Below, one piece after another: positions 27,433 to 36,811 of a stretch of 64,000 nt of DNA (the stretch's first letter is position 1; each line of letters starts with the position of its first letter). Made by a program: the position numbers and the translations under genes. Origin of the DNA: Flavobacterium supellecticarium (GTDB taxonomy: Bacteria; Bacteroidota; Bacteroidia; Flavobacteriales; Flavobacteriaceae); the NCBI RefSeq assembly GCF_004801375.1, contig NZ_SSNZ01000011.1:1-64000 (forward strand), written 5' to 3'. The notes beneath the pieces were generated by a model. It worked only from the letters and a program-made list of their open reading frames with translations. It was not told the DNA's origin and searched no databases.

Positions 27433-28838
27433 TATTTGTGTGTATTTTTATTTAACTTGTTTTGAATCGCATTCAGGTCGGATATTCGGATCAATATTGC
27501 TAGGCAAATCCAAAATCCATACATCCGAAACGTATCGGACTGAAACCAGTTCATTATAAATCCGATAAGACTTACCAGTATGATGATTCCTAAAATCTTT
27601 ATTTCATCTTCGCTATTTTTGATAATCCTTACGCTTTGCTTTCCTATCTGATATAACAAATATATAAAAATCGAAAAACCAATAATACCCGTCTCTGCCA
27701 ATAAACGAACATAGATATTATATCCCGGCGGAAACATCGGATTGTTTTTGTTTAGATAAATATAGGGAAATTCATAATTGTCTTTTTTGGCCCATATCGG
27801 ATAATAATTTAACGCATGAAAGGCCTGTTGTCCGTAACCAACGCCCACTATAGGGTTTTCTTTAAAAACCATCATATTCGCATATTGGATACCAAACCGG
27901 GATTGATTGGATATATTTTTCTTTAAATTGCTTTTAAAGTCAAGAGATTCCAACTTCTTCCCCATATCATTTATTATTTTATCTCCTTTAAACACCACAA
28001 TCATGGTTCCAAAGAGAACAAACATAGCTGCTATTCCTGAAATTGCCATTAATTTTTGTCGGTTGTTTAAAATAATCCCAAAGAAAACCACCGCTTGTAA
28101 TGTAATAACAATAAGTGCTGTTCTGGATCCGGAATAATAGGTGAGTATGATCACCACTAATGTTGGGATGTAACGGACATATCCTTTATGTGTGATGATA
28201 TAACTAAACATCCATCCGGCAACGGTTATTAAATAAAGGCCTAATGCCGGTGCTTCGAAAGTAACCGATGAGATTCTTCGGTTTACATCATAATCGTATT
28301 CTGTAAAAGGAAAGTAATCAAATAAACGCAGTAATGTATAAGCCGGATATACTCCAAAATAGATATATAAAATTTCCAAAAAGCCGTAGATCGATACAAC
28401 GATGAAAGAATATAAAAAGACTTTCCGTATCATGAGCAAAATTTCTTTTGCCGACATTTTTACAATTACATTCCAGTATAACATAAAAAAAGCAACACCC
28501 GACATGATGATCACAAAGTATTGCCGAATAAACCGGTTGATTCCCGTTGTTTTTTTATAGTAACTCTCCTGAATAAACGGAAAATTTACTACTACACTAA
28601 AAATACACCATAACAGAAAAACCCAAAGAATAGTTATAATATAATTTTTATAGGGAATCGAAATCTTTCTACTGAGGAGTATATCCAATCCTAAAAAGAC
28701 CAAACCCAGCAGTAAAAAGTAGGCCCCAGATTCTTTTTTGAATTCTCCCAATTCCTTAATTCCTTCAAAAGAATTAAACGGAATAAAAAAAATACCCAGT
28801 AAAAATAATAGCTTATAAATATTTTTTAATGTTATCAT
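27432..28838 (-). CDS. O-antigen polymerase/ligase family membrane protein (2)
   Basis: 468 residues with about 12 predicted membrane helices. The Wzy/WaaL-type periplasmic loop (about 300-375) contains NQSRFGIQYANMMVF and the motif NPIVGVGYGQQAF, the hallmark of the O-antigen ligase family. FPPGYNIYVRLLAETGIIGF, with its conserved histidine position replaced by Tyr, follows. It probably polymerises or ligates the surface glycan. It sits 2 bases after the flippase gene. Confidence 0.85.
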   Translation of the reverse strand: MITLKNIYKLLFLLGIFFIPFNSFEGIKELGEFKKESGAYFLLLGLVFLGLDILLSRKISIPYKNYIITILWVFLLWCIFSVVVNFPFIQESYYKKTTGINRFIRQYFVIIMSGVAFFMLYWNVIVKMSAKEILLMIRKVFLYSFIVVSIYGFLEILYIYFGVYPAYTLLRLFDYFPFTEYDYDVNRRISSVTFEAPALGLYLITVAGWMFSYIITHKGYVRYIPTLVVIILTYYSGSRTALIVITLQAVVFFGIILNNRQKLMAISGIAAMFVLFGTMIVVFKGDKIINDMGKKLESLDFKSNLKKNISNQSRFGIQYANMMVFKENPIVGVGYGQQAFHALNYYPIWAKKDNYEFPYIYLNKNNPMFPPGYNIYVRLLAETGIIGFSIFIYLLYQIGKQSVRIIKNSEDEIKILGIIILVSLIGFIMNWFQSDTFRMYGFWICLAILIRISDLNAIQNKLNKNTHK

Positions 28839-28840
28839 CT

Positions 28841-30064
28841 CTATAGTATGGTTTTCATCTGGTGCATCAATAAATGTCGGTGTATGACACTTCTAAGGAA
28901 CCAAATCAAACTGATACATATCAGTATCATATCGATCGAATTAATAAAAAGAAATATTATTAAAATCAAAATCACCGTAAGCGATGCTATATAAATATTG
29001 GCCTTCCGTAAGGTTTCAATTGAAGTTCTTGCCTCAAAAGCCGAATTTATGGAAGAGGAATACAATCGTAAGATTCCGGTTAACAAAATCAATAATATTG
29101 TACTCCAATGTTCCTGTATATTTATATCAATAATTCTCAAACTGTTCAGAATATAAACCCCTAATGCTAATAAAAATCCTAACAGTAAGCCAAATAAAAT
29201 AGCTTTCCTGTTAAATTCCGAAAAGTACTTTTTATTAAAATTGGCTTTAAATAATATCAGTTGTTTGAATCCAACATAGTTTTGTAGAATGGTATATGGC
29301 GCTAAAAAAAAATTCGTCAGATAAAAATATTCTCCAAAGTTTTCAATTCCTAATTTGTTCTCTATTAAAAAACGATCTCCAAATGTAATCAAAGAAAAAG
29401 AGGTTATCGCAATACAAAAATGAAATCCCGAGATCAATATCTCTTTTTTAGTGAACGCCTCGTTAAACTCCAGTTTTATCTCTTTACGATAATAATAAAC
29501 AGCCAGTAAAAAACAAAGTATAATACTATAACACAAGCCATATAATATAAAATCGGAAGCATTAGTTCCCCGAAATAAGAATAACGATACCGCCAAAATT
29601 AACAGTGCTATACGCCATAAATTGGATATGAATTGCGCAAATACAAAGTCGGTATTTAGTCGGAAAGCCGAAAAAAAATACATCAACGATGTCATCGATA
29701 CCGTGCTCAGAAATACTAATAGTATATTCGGTAATATTTCACTGTAAAACCAATAAAAAAGAATGGTGCTTAGTACCGAGGTTGTGAGTACTGTAGTAAT
29801 TATTGTCTTAATCTGAAAACGCTGGGTGATTATTTTTCCTCTGCTGGGTGCCTGTGAAAAGCGTATGAAAACCTGTTCCAATCCTAAAAGGCCGTAGATA
29901 AATCCCAGTGAAAAATAACTTACGAGTATGGAGTACTCCCCATATTCTGTTATCGTTAATTTTTTTTTTAATAAAATATTCGCTCCAAAAAAACAAATAG
30001 CTCCAACCATTAATATAATTAAAGACAAATGATTAAGTGTTTTTCGAAGTATAATTTTAATCAA
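28841..30064 (-). CDS. Polysaccharide flippase (Wzx/MATE-like)
   Basis: 407 residues with about 12 predicted membrane helices and short loops. It matches the oligosaccharide flippase family that moves lipid-linked repeat units across the inner membrane. Typical parts are an N-terminal FGANILLKKKLTITEYGEYS and a mid-protein FGDRFLIENKLGIENFGEYF. The start is TTG, since the next Met falls inside helix 1. First gene of the A+T-rich central cluster. A 13-bp-arm hairpin at 30092-30126 separates it from the rfb unit. Confidence 0.85.
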   Translation of the reverse strand: MIKIILRKTLNHLSLIILMVGAICFFGANILLKKKLTITEYGEYSILVSYFSLGFIYGLLGLEQVFIRFSQAPSRGKIITQRFQIKTIITTVLTTSVLSTILFYWFYSEILPNILLVFLSTVSMTSLMYFFSAFRLNTDFVFAQFISNLWRIALLILAVSLFLFRGTNASDFILYGLCYSIILCFLLAVYYYRKEIKLEFNEAFTKKEILISGFHFCIAITSFSLITFGDRFLIENKLGIENFGEYFYLTNFFLAPYTILQNYVGFKQLILFKANFNKKYFSEFNRKAILFGLLLGFLLALGVYILNSLRIIDINIQEHWSTILLILLTGILRLYSSSINSAFEARTSIETLRKANIYIASLTVILILIIFLFINSIDMILICISLIWFLRSVIHRHLLMHQMKTIL

Positions 30065-30091
30065 AACAAAAAATATATGGTGTTAAAAATA

Positions 30092-30126
30092 AATAAGGTT
30101 AACTAAAATATAAAGTTAACCTTATT
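30092..30126 (-). terminator. Hairpin terminator after the lipoprotein gene
   Basis: Perfect 13-bp arms AATAAGGTTAACT and AGTTAACCTTATT with a 9-base loop, 21 bases past the lipoprotein stop. On the minus strand it is followed by a short T-rich stretch. It probably ends the rfb-side transcript before the flippase gene. The stem is A+T-rich, so strength is uncertain. Confidence 0.6.
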
Positions 30127-30147
30127 CTATATTTTATTTTTATCTAA

Positions 30148-30708
30148 TTATAAGTTTGCCGCAATCTTGGCGATTTGAGGGTAAAATGCTTTGGTGCTTT
30201 CAAAATACGGATCGTAATACCCTTTGTCATCTTTTTGTAAGGTGAATAATTTTGTCGCAGCATCATATTTAATACACTGATTCGGTTTTAAATATTCCAA
30301 AAGCTGGTTTTCGTTTACTTCGAACGATTTATCAAGATAGGTAATTTTATATTTTTTAATTGAAATTGGCTCCTGACCTTTGTCTTCATTTCTTCCAACA
30401 TCCAATCGCAAATCGATCGGAACAATGCCTTCCGGTAATTTAAAAGTCACCGTTTGAACCTCATTTTTCCCTTTAACGCCCATCCAAACTACATGGTCGT
30501 CATCAAACCACTCGTTAGATCCGTCTTTGTAATACAGAATCAAATCATCGTCTTTTTTGATAATCATGTCTACAGAAACATCAAATGTGTTCTCCTGAAC
30601 CACTTCTTTTACCGCTTCAGTTGTAGTATCTGCCTTTTTTTCCTCGTTTTTACAGGAAATCGTTAAAAAGGATAAAAATAAACCTGCTATAATAATTTTT
30701 GTTTTCAT
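30148..30708 (-). CDS. Lipoprotein of unknown function in the polysaccharide locus
   Basis: 186 residues from MKTKIIIAGLFLSFLTISC; a longer in-frame start upstream is unlikely because it lacks a signal. The lipobox is LTISC with Cys19, followed by a Lys/Thr/Glu-rich tether. The rest is probably a beta-sandwich: the pattern FKLPEGIVPIDLRLDVGRN then ISIKKYKITY resembles small carbohydrate-related modules seen in polysaccharide enzymes (inference). It lies between rfbD (overlap avoided by 64 bases) and the flippase, with its own -7 element (TATTTTTG, 30733-30726) and a terminator. It may be expressed separately. Confidence 0.8.
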   Translation of the reverse strand: MKTKIIIAGLFLSFLTISCKNEEKKADTTTEAVKEVVQENTFDVSVDMIIKKDDDLILYYKDGSNEWFDDDHVVWMGVKGKNEVQTVTFKLPEGIVPIDLRLDVGRNEDKGQEPISIKKYKITYLDKSFEVNENQLLEYLKPNQCIKYDAATKLFTLQKDDKGYYDPYFESTKAFYPQIAKIAANL

Positions 30709-30772
30709 AATGCTTATTTTTTGGGCAAAAATATAGTATTTTATTATACCTATACTATATTCGATTAAAAAT

Positions 30773-31621
30773 TTAATGATGTCGTAATGTCTTTTCCCAA
30801 CTGTTAATGGTGATACCAAAAGTAGTCTTTATTTTGTATTTATCCAATACGCTATACTTAGGCCTTTGCGCCGGTGTAGGATATGCTGTTGTAGGAATTG
30901 GATTAACCGAAATGCTTATTTGATTCACTTCAAATATCTTTTTAGCGAAATCATACCAACTGCAAACACCTTCGTTACTAAAATTGTAAACGCCATACGG
31001 CTTGGTATCGTTTTGGAAATCATAACGGATTATTGCAACGAGCGCTTCGGCCAAATCAACCGCATAAGTTGGTGTTCCAATCTGATCATCAACCACGTTA
31101 AGAGTATCCCTTTCGGAAGCCAGTCGTAGCATCGTTTTCATAAAGTTGTTTCCGAATTCCGAATACACCCAGGAAGTCCTTACTATATAGTGTTTTGGCC
31201 AGGCCGCTTGAATAACCTGTTCCCCTTCTAATTTTGTTTTTCCGTAAACACCTTTTGGATTTGGAATATCTTCTTCGGTATAAGGCGTGGTCTTTTCGCC
31301 ATCAAAAACAAAATCCGTTGAAACATGAAGTAAAACGGTATTGGTTTCGGCACAGGCTTCCGCCAAATTTTGTGATCCTTTTACATTGATCTGAAATGCT
31401 TTTTCGGATTCGCTTTCGGCTTTATCAACTGCAGTATACGCCGCCGTATTAATACAATAGGCCGGTTTTGTTTTCCGAAAAAAAGCGATGGTTTTTTCCG
31501 TATCCGTAATATCCAGATCGGATGACGACGCAAAAATAAAGTCCATTTCCGGATAGTTTTCCGAAATGGATTGTAGCGATTGCCCTAATTGTCCGGATGC
31601 ACCGGTTACCAGTACTACCAT
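30773..31621 (-). CDS. rfbD: dTDP-4-dehydrorhamnose reductase
   Basis: Last step of dTDP-L-rhamnose synthesis. 282 residues; an extended SDR with the NADPH loop GASGQLGQSL at the start, the catalytic YGKTKLEGE, and HVSTDFVFDGEKTTPYTE for substrate binding. It overlaps rfbC by 7 bases in the order rfbB-rfbA-rfbC-rfbD. The pathway makes L-rhamnose for the surface polysaccharide assembled by the downstream genes. Confidence 0.96.
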   Translation of the reverse strand: MVVLVTGASGQLGQSLQSISENYPEMDFIFASSSDLDITDTEKTIAFFRKTKPAYCINTAAYTAVDKAESESEKAFQINVKGSQNLAEACAETNTVLLHVSTDFVFDGEKTTPYTEEDIPNPKGVYGKTKLEGEQVIQAAWPKHYIVRTSWVYSEFGNNFMKTMLRLASERDTLNVVDDQIGTPTYAVDLAEALVAIIRYDFQNDTKPYGVYNFSNEGVCSWYDFAKKIFEVNQISISVNPIPTTAYPTPAQRPKYSVLDKYKIKTTFGITINSWEKTLRHH

Positions 31622-32166
31622 ATTTTTCGGGCTTTATCCAAGGTGGGTAGGAATTGGTCTTTTTCGGAAATCAATAATTCCGATGCTTCCAGTTTCCAAT
31701 CTATTGCCAGACTTGGATCGTTATAGATAATCCCGCCTTCGGATTCTTTATTGTAAAAATTATCGCATTTATAAAAAAACGTCGCTGTTTCGCTCAATAC
31801 TAAAAAACCATGTGCAAATCCTCTTGGGATAAATAATTGCTTTTGGTTTTCGGCCGATAATAATTCGGCTACATACTGGCCATAGGTTTCCGATTCCGGA
31901 CGAATGTCTACCGCGATATCCAAAACTTCTCCCTGTAAAACACGTACCAGTTTTGCCTGTGCATGTTCTCCGGTCTGATAATGTAAACCCCGTAGGACGC
32001 CTCTGGACGAAAACGATTGGTTGTCCTGTACAAAATGAACGGCTTCGCCGGTTGCTTCACGGAATGTTTTTTCATTAAAACTTTCCATAAAATAACCTCT
32101 CGCATCCTGAATCACTTTGGGATCGAGTATATAACAACCGGATAGTCTTGTAGGGGTAATTGTCAT
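31615..32166 (-). CDS. rfbC: dTDP-4-dehydrorhamnose 3,5-epimerase
   Basis: 183 residues, the normal length of this cupin enzyme. It shows FVQDNQSFSSRGVLRGLHYQ, with the catalytic His in GLHYQ, and the C-terminal FIPRGFAHGFLVLSE. It epimerises C3 and C5 of dTDP-4-keto-6-deoxyglucose. It overlaps rfbD by 7 bases and follows rfbA by 4 bases. Confidence 0.97.
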   Translation of the reverse strand: MTITPTRLSGCYILDPKVIQDARGYFMESFNEKTFREATGEAVHFVQDNQSFSSRGVLRGLHYQTGEHAQAKLVRVLQGEVLDIAVDIRPESETYGQYVAELLSAENQKQLFIPRGFAHGFLVLSETATFFYKCDNFYNKESEGGIIYNDPSLAIDWKLEASELLISEKDQFLPTLDKARKIW

Positions 32167-32170
32167 TTTT

Positions 32171-33031
32171 TTATTCTAATATGCTTAGTAAGTGTTTTCC
32201 ATATCCGCTTTTTAATAACGGTTCTGCCAAAAGCTGTAATTGTTCGGCATCAATAAATCCCATTCGATAGGCCGCTTCTTCGATAGCTCCGATTTTTAAT
32301 CCCTGACGTTCTTCGATAACCTGTACAAAATGTCCGGCTTGCATTAACGACTGGAATGTTCCGGTGTCGAGCCAGGCGGTTCCGCGGTCTAAAATACTCA
32401 CCTGAAGCTTTCCTCTTTCCAGGTATTCTTTGTTGACATCGGTTATTTCCAGTTCTCCGCGATTACTTGGTTTGATATTTTCAGCTATCGACACGACATC
32501 ATTATCATAAAAATAAATCCCCGGTACCGCATAATTTGATTTTGGGTAAATCGGTTTTTCTTCTATTGAAAGTACTTTTCCGTCTTTATCAAAATCAACT
32601 ACACCATAACGCTCCGGATCCAGTACGTGATACGCATAAATAATTCCACCATTCGGATTGTTATTCGCCTGAAGTAATTCGGCCAATCCTGTTCCATAAA
32701 AAATATTGTCCCCTAAAATCAGGGCCACTTTATCGTCTTTAATAAAATCTTTACCAATAATAAAGGCTTCCGCCAGTCCATTCGGGTGTTCCTGTATGGC
32801 ATATTCAAAATGACAACCCAGTTTACTTCCGTCGCCTAATAATTGACGGAATAACGGTAAATCATGTGGCGTTGAAATGATCAATATTTCACGGATTCCG
32901 GCCCACATTAATGTCGAAAGCGGATAATAAATCATCGGCTTATCATAGATTGGCATTAACTGTTTGCTCACGGCCAGCGTAAGCGGGTGTAATCGGGTGC
33001 CGGAGCCTCCTGCTAATATTATCCCTTTCAT
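32171..33031 (-). CDS. rfbA: Glucose-1-phosphate thymidylyltransferase
   Basis: First step of dTDP-L-rhamnose synthesis, joining dTTP and glucose 1-phosphate. 286 residues. The nucleotide loop is [15 protein letters not shown], the magnesium site includes [10 protein letters not shown], and the sugar-binding part has GTAWLDTGT. It lies 26 bases after rfbB. Intact and typical. Confidence 0.97.
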   Translation of the reverse strand: MKGIILAGGSGTRLHPLTLAVSKQLMPIYDKPMIYYPLSTLMWAGIREILIISTPHDLPLFRQLLGDGSKLGCHFEYAIQEHPNGLAEAFIIGKDFIKDDKVALILGDNIFYGTGLAELLQANNNPNGGIIYAYHVLDPERYGVVDFDKDGKVLSIEEKPIYPKSNYAVPGIYFYDNDVVSIAENIKPSNRGELEITDVNKEYLERGKLQVSILDRGTAWLDTGTFQSLMQAGHFVQVIEERQGLKIGAIEEAAYRMGFIDAEQLQLLAEPLLKSGYGKHLLSILE

Positions 33032-33057
33032 GTTATTAAATGATTATTTAGCTTTTA

Positions 33058-34074
33058 TTATTTTTTGTCGAATTTGTCCAGATACCAGGCAATGGTTTTG
33101 CGAATTCCGGTTTCGAAATTTTCATCGGCTTTCCATCCCAGTTCCGTTTCAATCTTAGTGGCATCGATCGCATATCGCAAATCGTGTCCCGGCCGGTCTT
33201 TTACAAAAACAATCTGTGTTTTATAACTGCTTTCGGCTTTTGGGTGCATTTCATCCAAAATCTCACAAATTGTATTGGCAATATACAGATTGTTTCGCTC
33301 GTTTCGACCTCCGATATTATAGGTTTCGCCTGCTTTTCCATTTTTAAAAACCAATTCGATTCCTTTACAGTGATCCAACACATACAACCAGTCTCTTACA
33401 TTTTGTCCGTTACCATAAATCGGAATATTTTCTCCGGAAATGGCTTTGCGTATAATCGTTGGAATCAGCTTTTCATTGTGCTGCTTTGGACCATAATTAT
33501 TGGAACAATTGGTCGTAACCACCTGCATTCCATAGGTATGAAAATAACTTCTTACAATCATATCGGAAGAGGCTTTTGAAGCCGAATATGGACTATTGGG
33601 CGCATAAGGCGTTTCTTCTGTAAACAATCCGGTCGTACCTAAGGTTCCATAAACCTCATCGGTGGAAATATGATGGAAACGCGATTGCTTATATCCTTCT
33701 TTATATTCATTCGGTCCCTTCATCCAATGCTTACGGGCTACATCCAACAGATTAAATGTTCCCACAACATTCGTACGGATAAACGCTTCCGGTCCGGAAA
33801 TTGAATTATCCACATGCGATTCGGCTGCAAAATGGATCACATCCGAAAAATCATATTTTTCAAAAAGCGTCTCGATCAATTCACGATCGCAAATATCGCC
33901 TTGTACAAAGGTATACCGACTGTTATTGGTCACCTCTTCCAGATTGGCCAAATCGCCGGCATACGTCAGCTTGTCTAAATTAATTACGTTTATATCCGGA
34001 TTCTCTTCTATAAAATAAGTTACAAAATTAGCGCCTATAAATCCCGCACCTCCGGTTATTAATATGTTTTTCAT
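33058..34074 (-). CDS. rfbB: dTDP-glucose 4,6-dehydratase
   Basis: Second step of the dTDP-rhamnose route. 338 residues; an SDR enzyme with GGAGFIGANFV, HISTDEVYG (catalytic Asp/Glu pair region), YSASKASSD (Tyr-x3-Lys) and GGRNERNN near the substrate end. It follows wzz by 2 bases, making one operon with the chain-length protein and the rest of rfb. Confidence 0.97.
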   Translation of the reverse strand: MKNILITGGAGFIGANFVTYFIEENPDINVINLDKLTYAGDLANLEEVTNNSRYTFVQGDICDRELIETLFEKYDFSDVIHFAAESHVDNSISGPEAFIRTNVVGTFNLLDVARKHWMKGPNEYKEGYKQSRFHHISTDEVYGTLGTTGLFTEETPYAPNSPYSASKASSDMIVRSYFHTYGMQVVTTNCSNNYGPKQHNEKLIPTIIRKAISGENIPIYGNGQNVRDWLYVLDHCKGIELVFKNGKAGETYNIGGRNERNNLYIANTICEILDEMHPKAESSYKTQIVFVKDRPGHDLRYAIDATKIETELGWKADENFETGIRKTIAWYLDKFDKK

Positions 34075-34076
34075 GC

Positions 34077-35063
34077 TTATGCTAAGTTTCTTTTAATCAT
34101 TTGTTTTTTATAGAAAGAACGCAGCATTCCGGCTAATAAAAACAGTCCGACAAAAAGTACTGGTAAAACCAGTTTCATTTTACCATTAACCGATTTGGTA
34201 TTGCGTACATTGATTATCGAGCTGCTTTCCTTTATAATTTCTTTATAGTTGTGCATCTGAACATTCAGATAACCTAACTCATTTACCAGTTGATCTTTTG
34301 TTTTGATCACGTCATTCAACTGCGTGTTTTCATTATAATAAACCAACTTGTCGCTCTTTTGTTGCGAACTCGTATTTAAAGAAAACTGATTTAAAATACC
34401 ATTGATCTGGTTAATCGTTTCCTGATTTGTTTTAATTTTTAACTCCAGGTTTCCAATTCTTTCTTTTTGAATCGTTCTGTAATAATCACTGTCATTAAAG
34501 AATTTCATTAACGGTTCCAACGTCATCGTTCTGTTTGTTAATCCATGTGTGATAAACGATATGGTATGGAATTTGTAATTCTTACTCGTCACATTGTCTT
34601 CCAATATCTTTTTGATATCTCCATCTTCGGCCATCAATTTGATCATCTGGAAGTTTTCTTCGCTGTTATCAATAAATCTGTAGATATCAACAATCGGTTC
34701 TACTTCTATTCTCGATATTTTATCCGCATCTTTTATTCCTAGTTTTTCTAAAAACGGATAATCGCGCTCTTTGATTTTGGCATTTAATAACTCTACTTTC
34801 GAATACAGATAGTCGACACTTTCAAAATTGGGGATTACAATGATCTGATTGTTATATACCCGTTCTGCTTTGTCCAGATAAAATCCTAATCCGGCTCCCA
34901 AAACGAACAAAATAGAGATAATGATAATATTGCGTTTAAAAAATAGTATCCCATCAAAAATCCAATCTAAAAAAGATTGAAATAAGTTTCCAATTTTTTT
35001 TGAAAGATGTGATAAATCGATTTCCTGATCTTCTGACTGAGTCGAATTAGAGTTATTATTCAT
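34077..35063 (-). CDS. wzz: Wzz-type chain-length determinant protein
   Basis: 328 residues: a charged cytoplasmic start, membrane helix 1 (about 45-66), a long helical periplasmic part with coiled coil (about 195-265), and membrane helix 2 (about 297-315) with a basic end. This is the plan of polysaccharide co-polymerases without a kinase domain. Such proteins set O-antigen or capsule length with the Wzy polymerase. It is followed 2 bases later by rfbB and preceded 16 bases upstream by the DUF6909-like gene. Confidence 0.85.
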   Translation of the reverse strand: MNNNSNSTQSEDQEIDLSHLSKKIGNLFQSFLDWIFDGILFFKRNIIIISILFVLGAGLGFYLDKAERVYNNQIIVIPNFESVDYLYSKVELLNAKIKERDYPFLEKLGIKDADKISRIEVEPIVDIYRFIDNSEENFQMIKLMAEDGDIKKILEDNVTSKNYKFHTISFITHGLTNRTMTLEPLMKFFNDSDYYRTIQKERIGNLELKIKTNQETINQINGILNQFSLNTSSQQKSDKLVYYNENTQLNDVIKTKDQLVNELGYLNVQMHNYKEIIKESSSIINVRNTKSVNGKMKLVLPVLFVGLFLLAGMLRSFYKKQMIKRNLA

Positions 35064-35079
35064 AGTAAGTGGATAGGTT

Positions 35080-36768
35080 TTATTTTATATTAAAAATTTG
35101 TTCTAAAATCTTAATTGTAATTAAATAGGTTGGTTTAACTCCGGTTGTTCCTAATCCTCCCGAAGCTAATGTACTTCCTGTTTCCAATGGGTTATCCGAG
35201 GCATAATACGCATAACGCACTTTTACATTTGACGGGATACTTTTTCTAATTTTGGAAGCCGACTGGATGGCTTTCTGATAGTAGGCGCCTTCCATTTCCA
35301 GTCCAATCACACCCCAAGTCGATTCGTGGAAAAATTTTAGCAGGTCTTTATTTTGTAACGATGTTCCTAATACCGTTATCATTGGTCCTGCAAAAACCGG
35401 AATCTCATTTCCTTCGAACATTTCGGCCGAAAGCTCGTTGTCAAACGGATAGTTATCTCCCGTTCCTTCGTTGATATGTGCCGACGGAATCATAATGTCG
35501 CCTTTTCCTCCTTCTAAAATACCGGCTTTCCCCATAATCGAAACCGATTCTACGTTCAGGAGTACTTTTTCCTGTCCGTCTTTATACGGTTTTAAGAGTT
35601 CGTCGATCGTTTCGTAAGCCTGCTCACCAAAGGCGTAATCCATCACGATAATTACCGGATGTTCGCCTTCGACTTTTGCATTTGGAAATGCCGATTTGTT
35701 CCAGTCAATTTTTGCCGTATCGAAAATCTGAACATCAATGTTGGTTCCCGAAGTATCCGGAAGTGAAATCATACCGTGTTTTATCGCGAATTCTTCCGCT
35801 TTAGAACGTAAATCATTATTGGACGATTTGCTCAATTCTTCGTAAATCACAAAATCCGACTGGTCTTTGAATTTTCCTTTTAATACGTGTGTCGCAAATA
35901 AGGAATTCATCACACTGTGCATATTCGCACTGATCACATGAATCGGACGGTGGATTAATTTATTTTTCAGTAAAACTTTTTTGATGTTATTCGCCCAGAT
36001 CTCTCCATGGATATGGTGACCCAAACGTTCTCTCAGAATCGGGCTAAAAGTAATAGTTCGTTTGTTATTATCGACCACCTCTTCTATCGCCAGTTTTCCT
36101 AACCAGTAAATAATGTGTAGGAAACGTTCCGGTGCCTGTTGGGTTGCAAAACTGTCGTAAATATCCAATACCTCAGCAAAGGTTCTTCCTAAAATATTCG
36201 ATACATGCGAAATCGCTTTTTCGCGTTCTACCAACGTCAGTTTTTTATTCTGAAGGATAACCTGCTCCAGTTTTTCCCAGTCACGCGTTAAACGACCATC
36301 TTCGTCGATTAATACCCGGTCTTTAATTTTATGTGATTCGATAAAAATAAAAGTAAGGTGCGTTAAAATATCATAGATATCCGAACGACCACGGGTAATT
36401 TCGATATTCATCTGTTCGTCGTCGATACGGTAACAGTTTCGTCTTCTTTTTGGCGGTACTATCGCCTGAAAATGCGACTTTGAATAGCCTTCATCTGATG
36501 TCAGGTTAATATAACGGCATTCTTCAATACCAATGGGTAAACGTTCGATTACATATAATAATCCGTTTAACTCTACTTTTTCTTCCGCAATCGACCCATA
36601 TATTTCCGGACGCAAAGACAATAAGGCTTCCCGTAATGTTTCTCCCGAAACGCCCATGGGTTTGTAGAATCCTCTGTTAAACAAATGACGCATGGTAATA
36701 TACAAACGTTCAATTGCTGCCGATGATTCCTGTGCGCGTGAGCGCGAAATGTTTTTAATCTCTTTCAT
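35080..36768 (-). CDS. DUF6909-like protein with nucleoside-phosphorylase-like C-terminal half
   Basis: 562 residues, soluble. I recognise it as a Bacteroidota family of unknown function (DUF6909). The N-terminal half (1-270) is helical and unassigned. The C-terminal half looks like the nucleoside phosphorylase/MTA-nucleosidase fold: MGKAGILEGGKGDIMIPS (412-429), the purine-site motif LEMEGA (490-495, with Glu491 and Glu493) and YYASDNP (catalytic-type Asp525). It sits 16 bases before wzz, so it may be first in the wzz-rfb operon. A -7 element (TACATTTG on the minus strand, 36798-36791) precedes it. Enzymatic role is inferred, not shown. Confidence 0.72.
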   Translation of the reverse strand: MKEIKNISRSRAQESSAAIERLYITMRHLFNRGFYKPMGVSGETLREALLSLRPEIYGSIAEEKVELNGLLYVIERLPIGIEECRYINLTSDEGYSKSHFQAIVPPKRRRNCYRIDDEQMNIEITRGRSDIYDILTHLTFIFIESHKIKDRVLIDEDGRLTRDWEKLEQVILQNKKLTLVEREKAISHVSNILGRTFAEVLDIYDSFATQQAPERFLHIIYWLGKLAIEEVVDNNKRTITFSPILRERLGHHIHGEIWANNIKKVLLKNKLIHRPIHVISANMHSVMNSLFATHVLKGKFKDQSDFVIYEELSKSSNNDLRSKAEEFAIKHGMISLPDTSGTNIDVQIFDTAKIDWNKSAFPNAKVEGEHPVIIVMDYAFGEQAYETIDELLKPYKDGQEKVLLNVESVSIMGKAGILEGGKGDIMIPSAHINEGTGDNYPFDNELSAEMFEGNEIPVFAGPMITVLGTSLQNKDLLKFFHESTWGVIGLEMEGAYYQKAIQSASKIRKSIPSNVKVRYAYYASDNPLETGSTLASGGLGTTGVKPTYLITIKILEQIFNIK

Positions 36769-36811
36769 ATGCTTTCTATTTAGTAACCCACAAATGTAGG
36801 ATTTTTATTTT

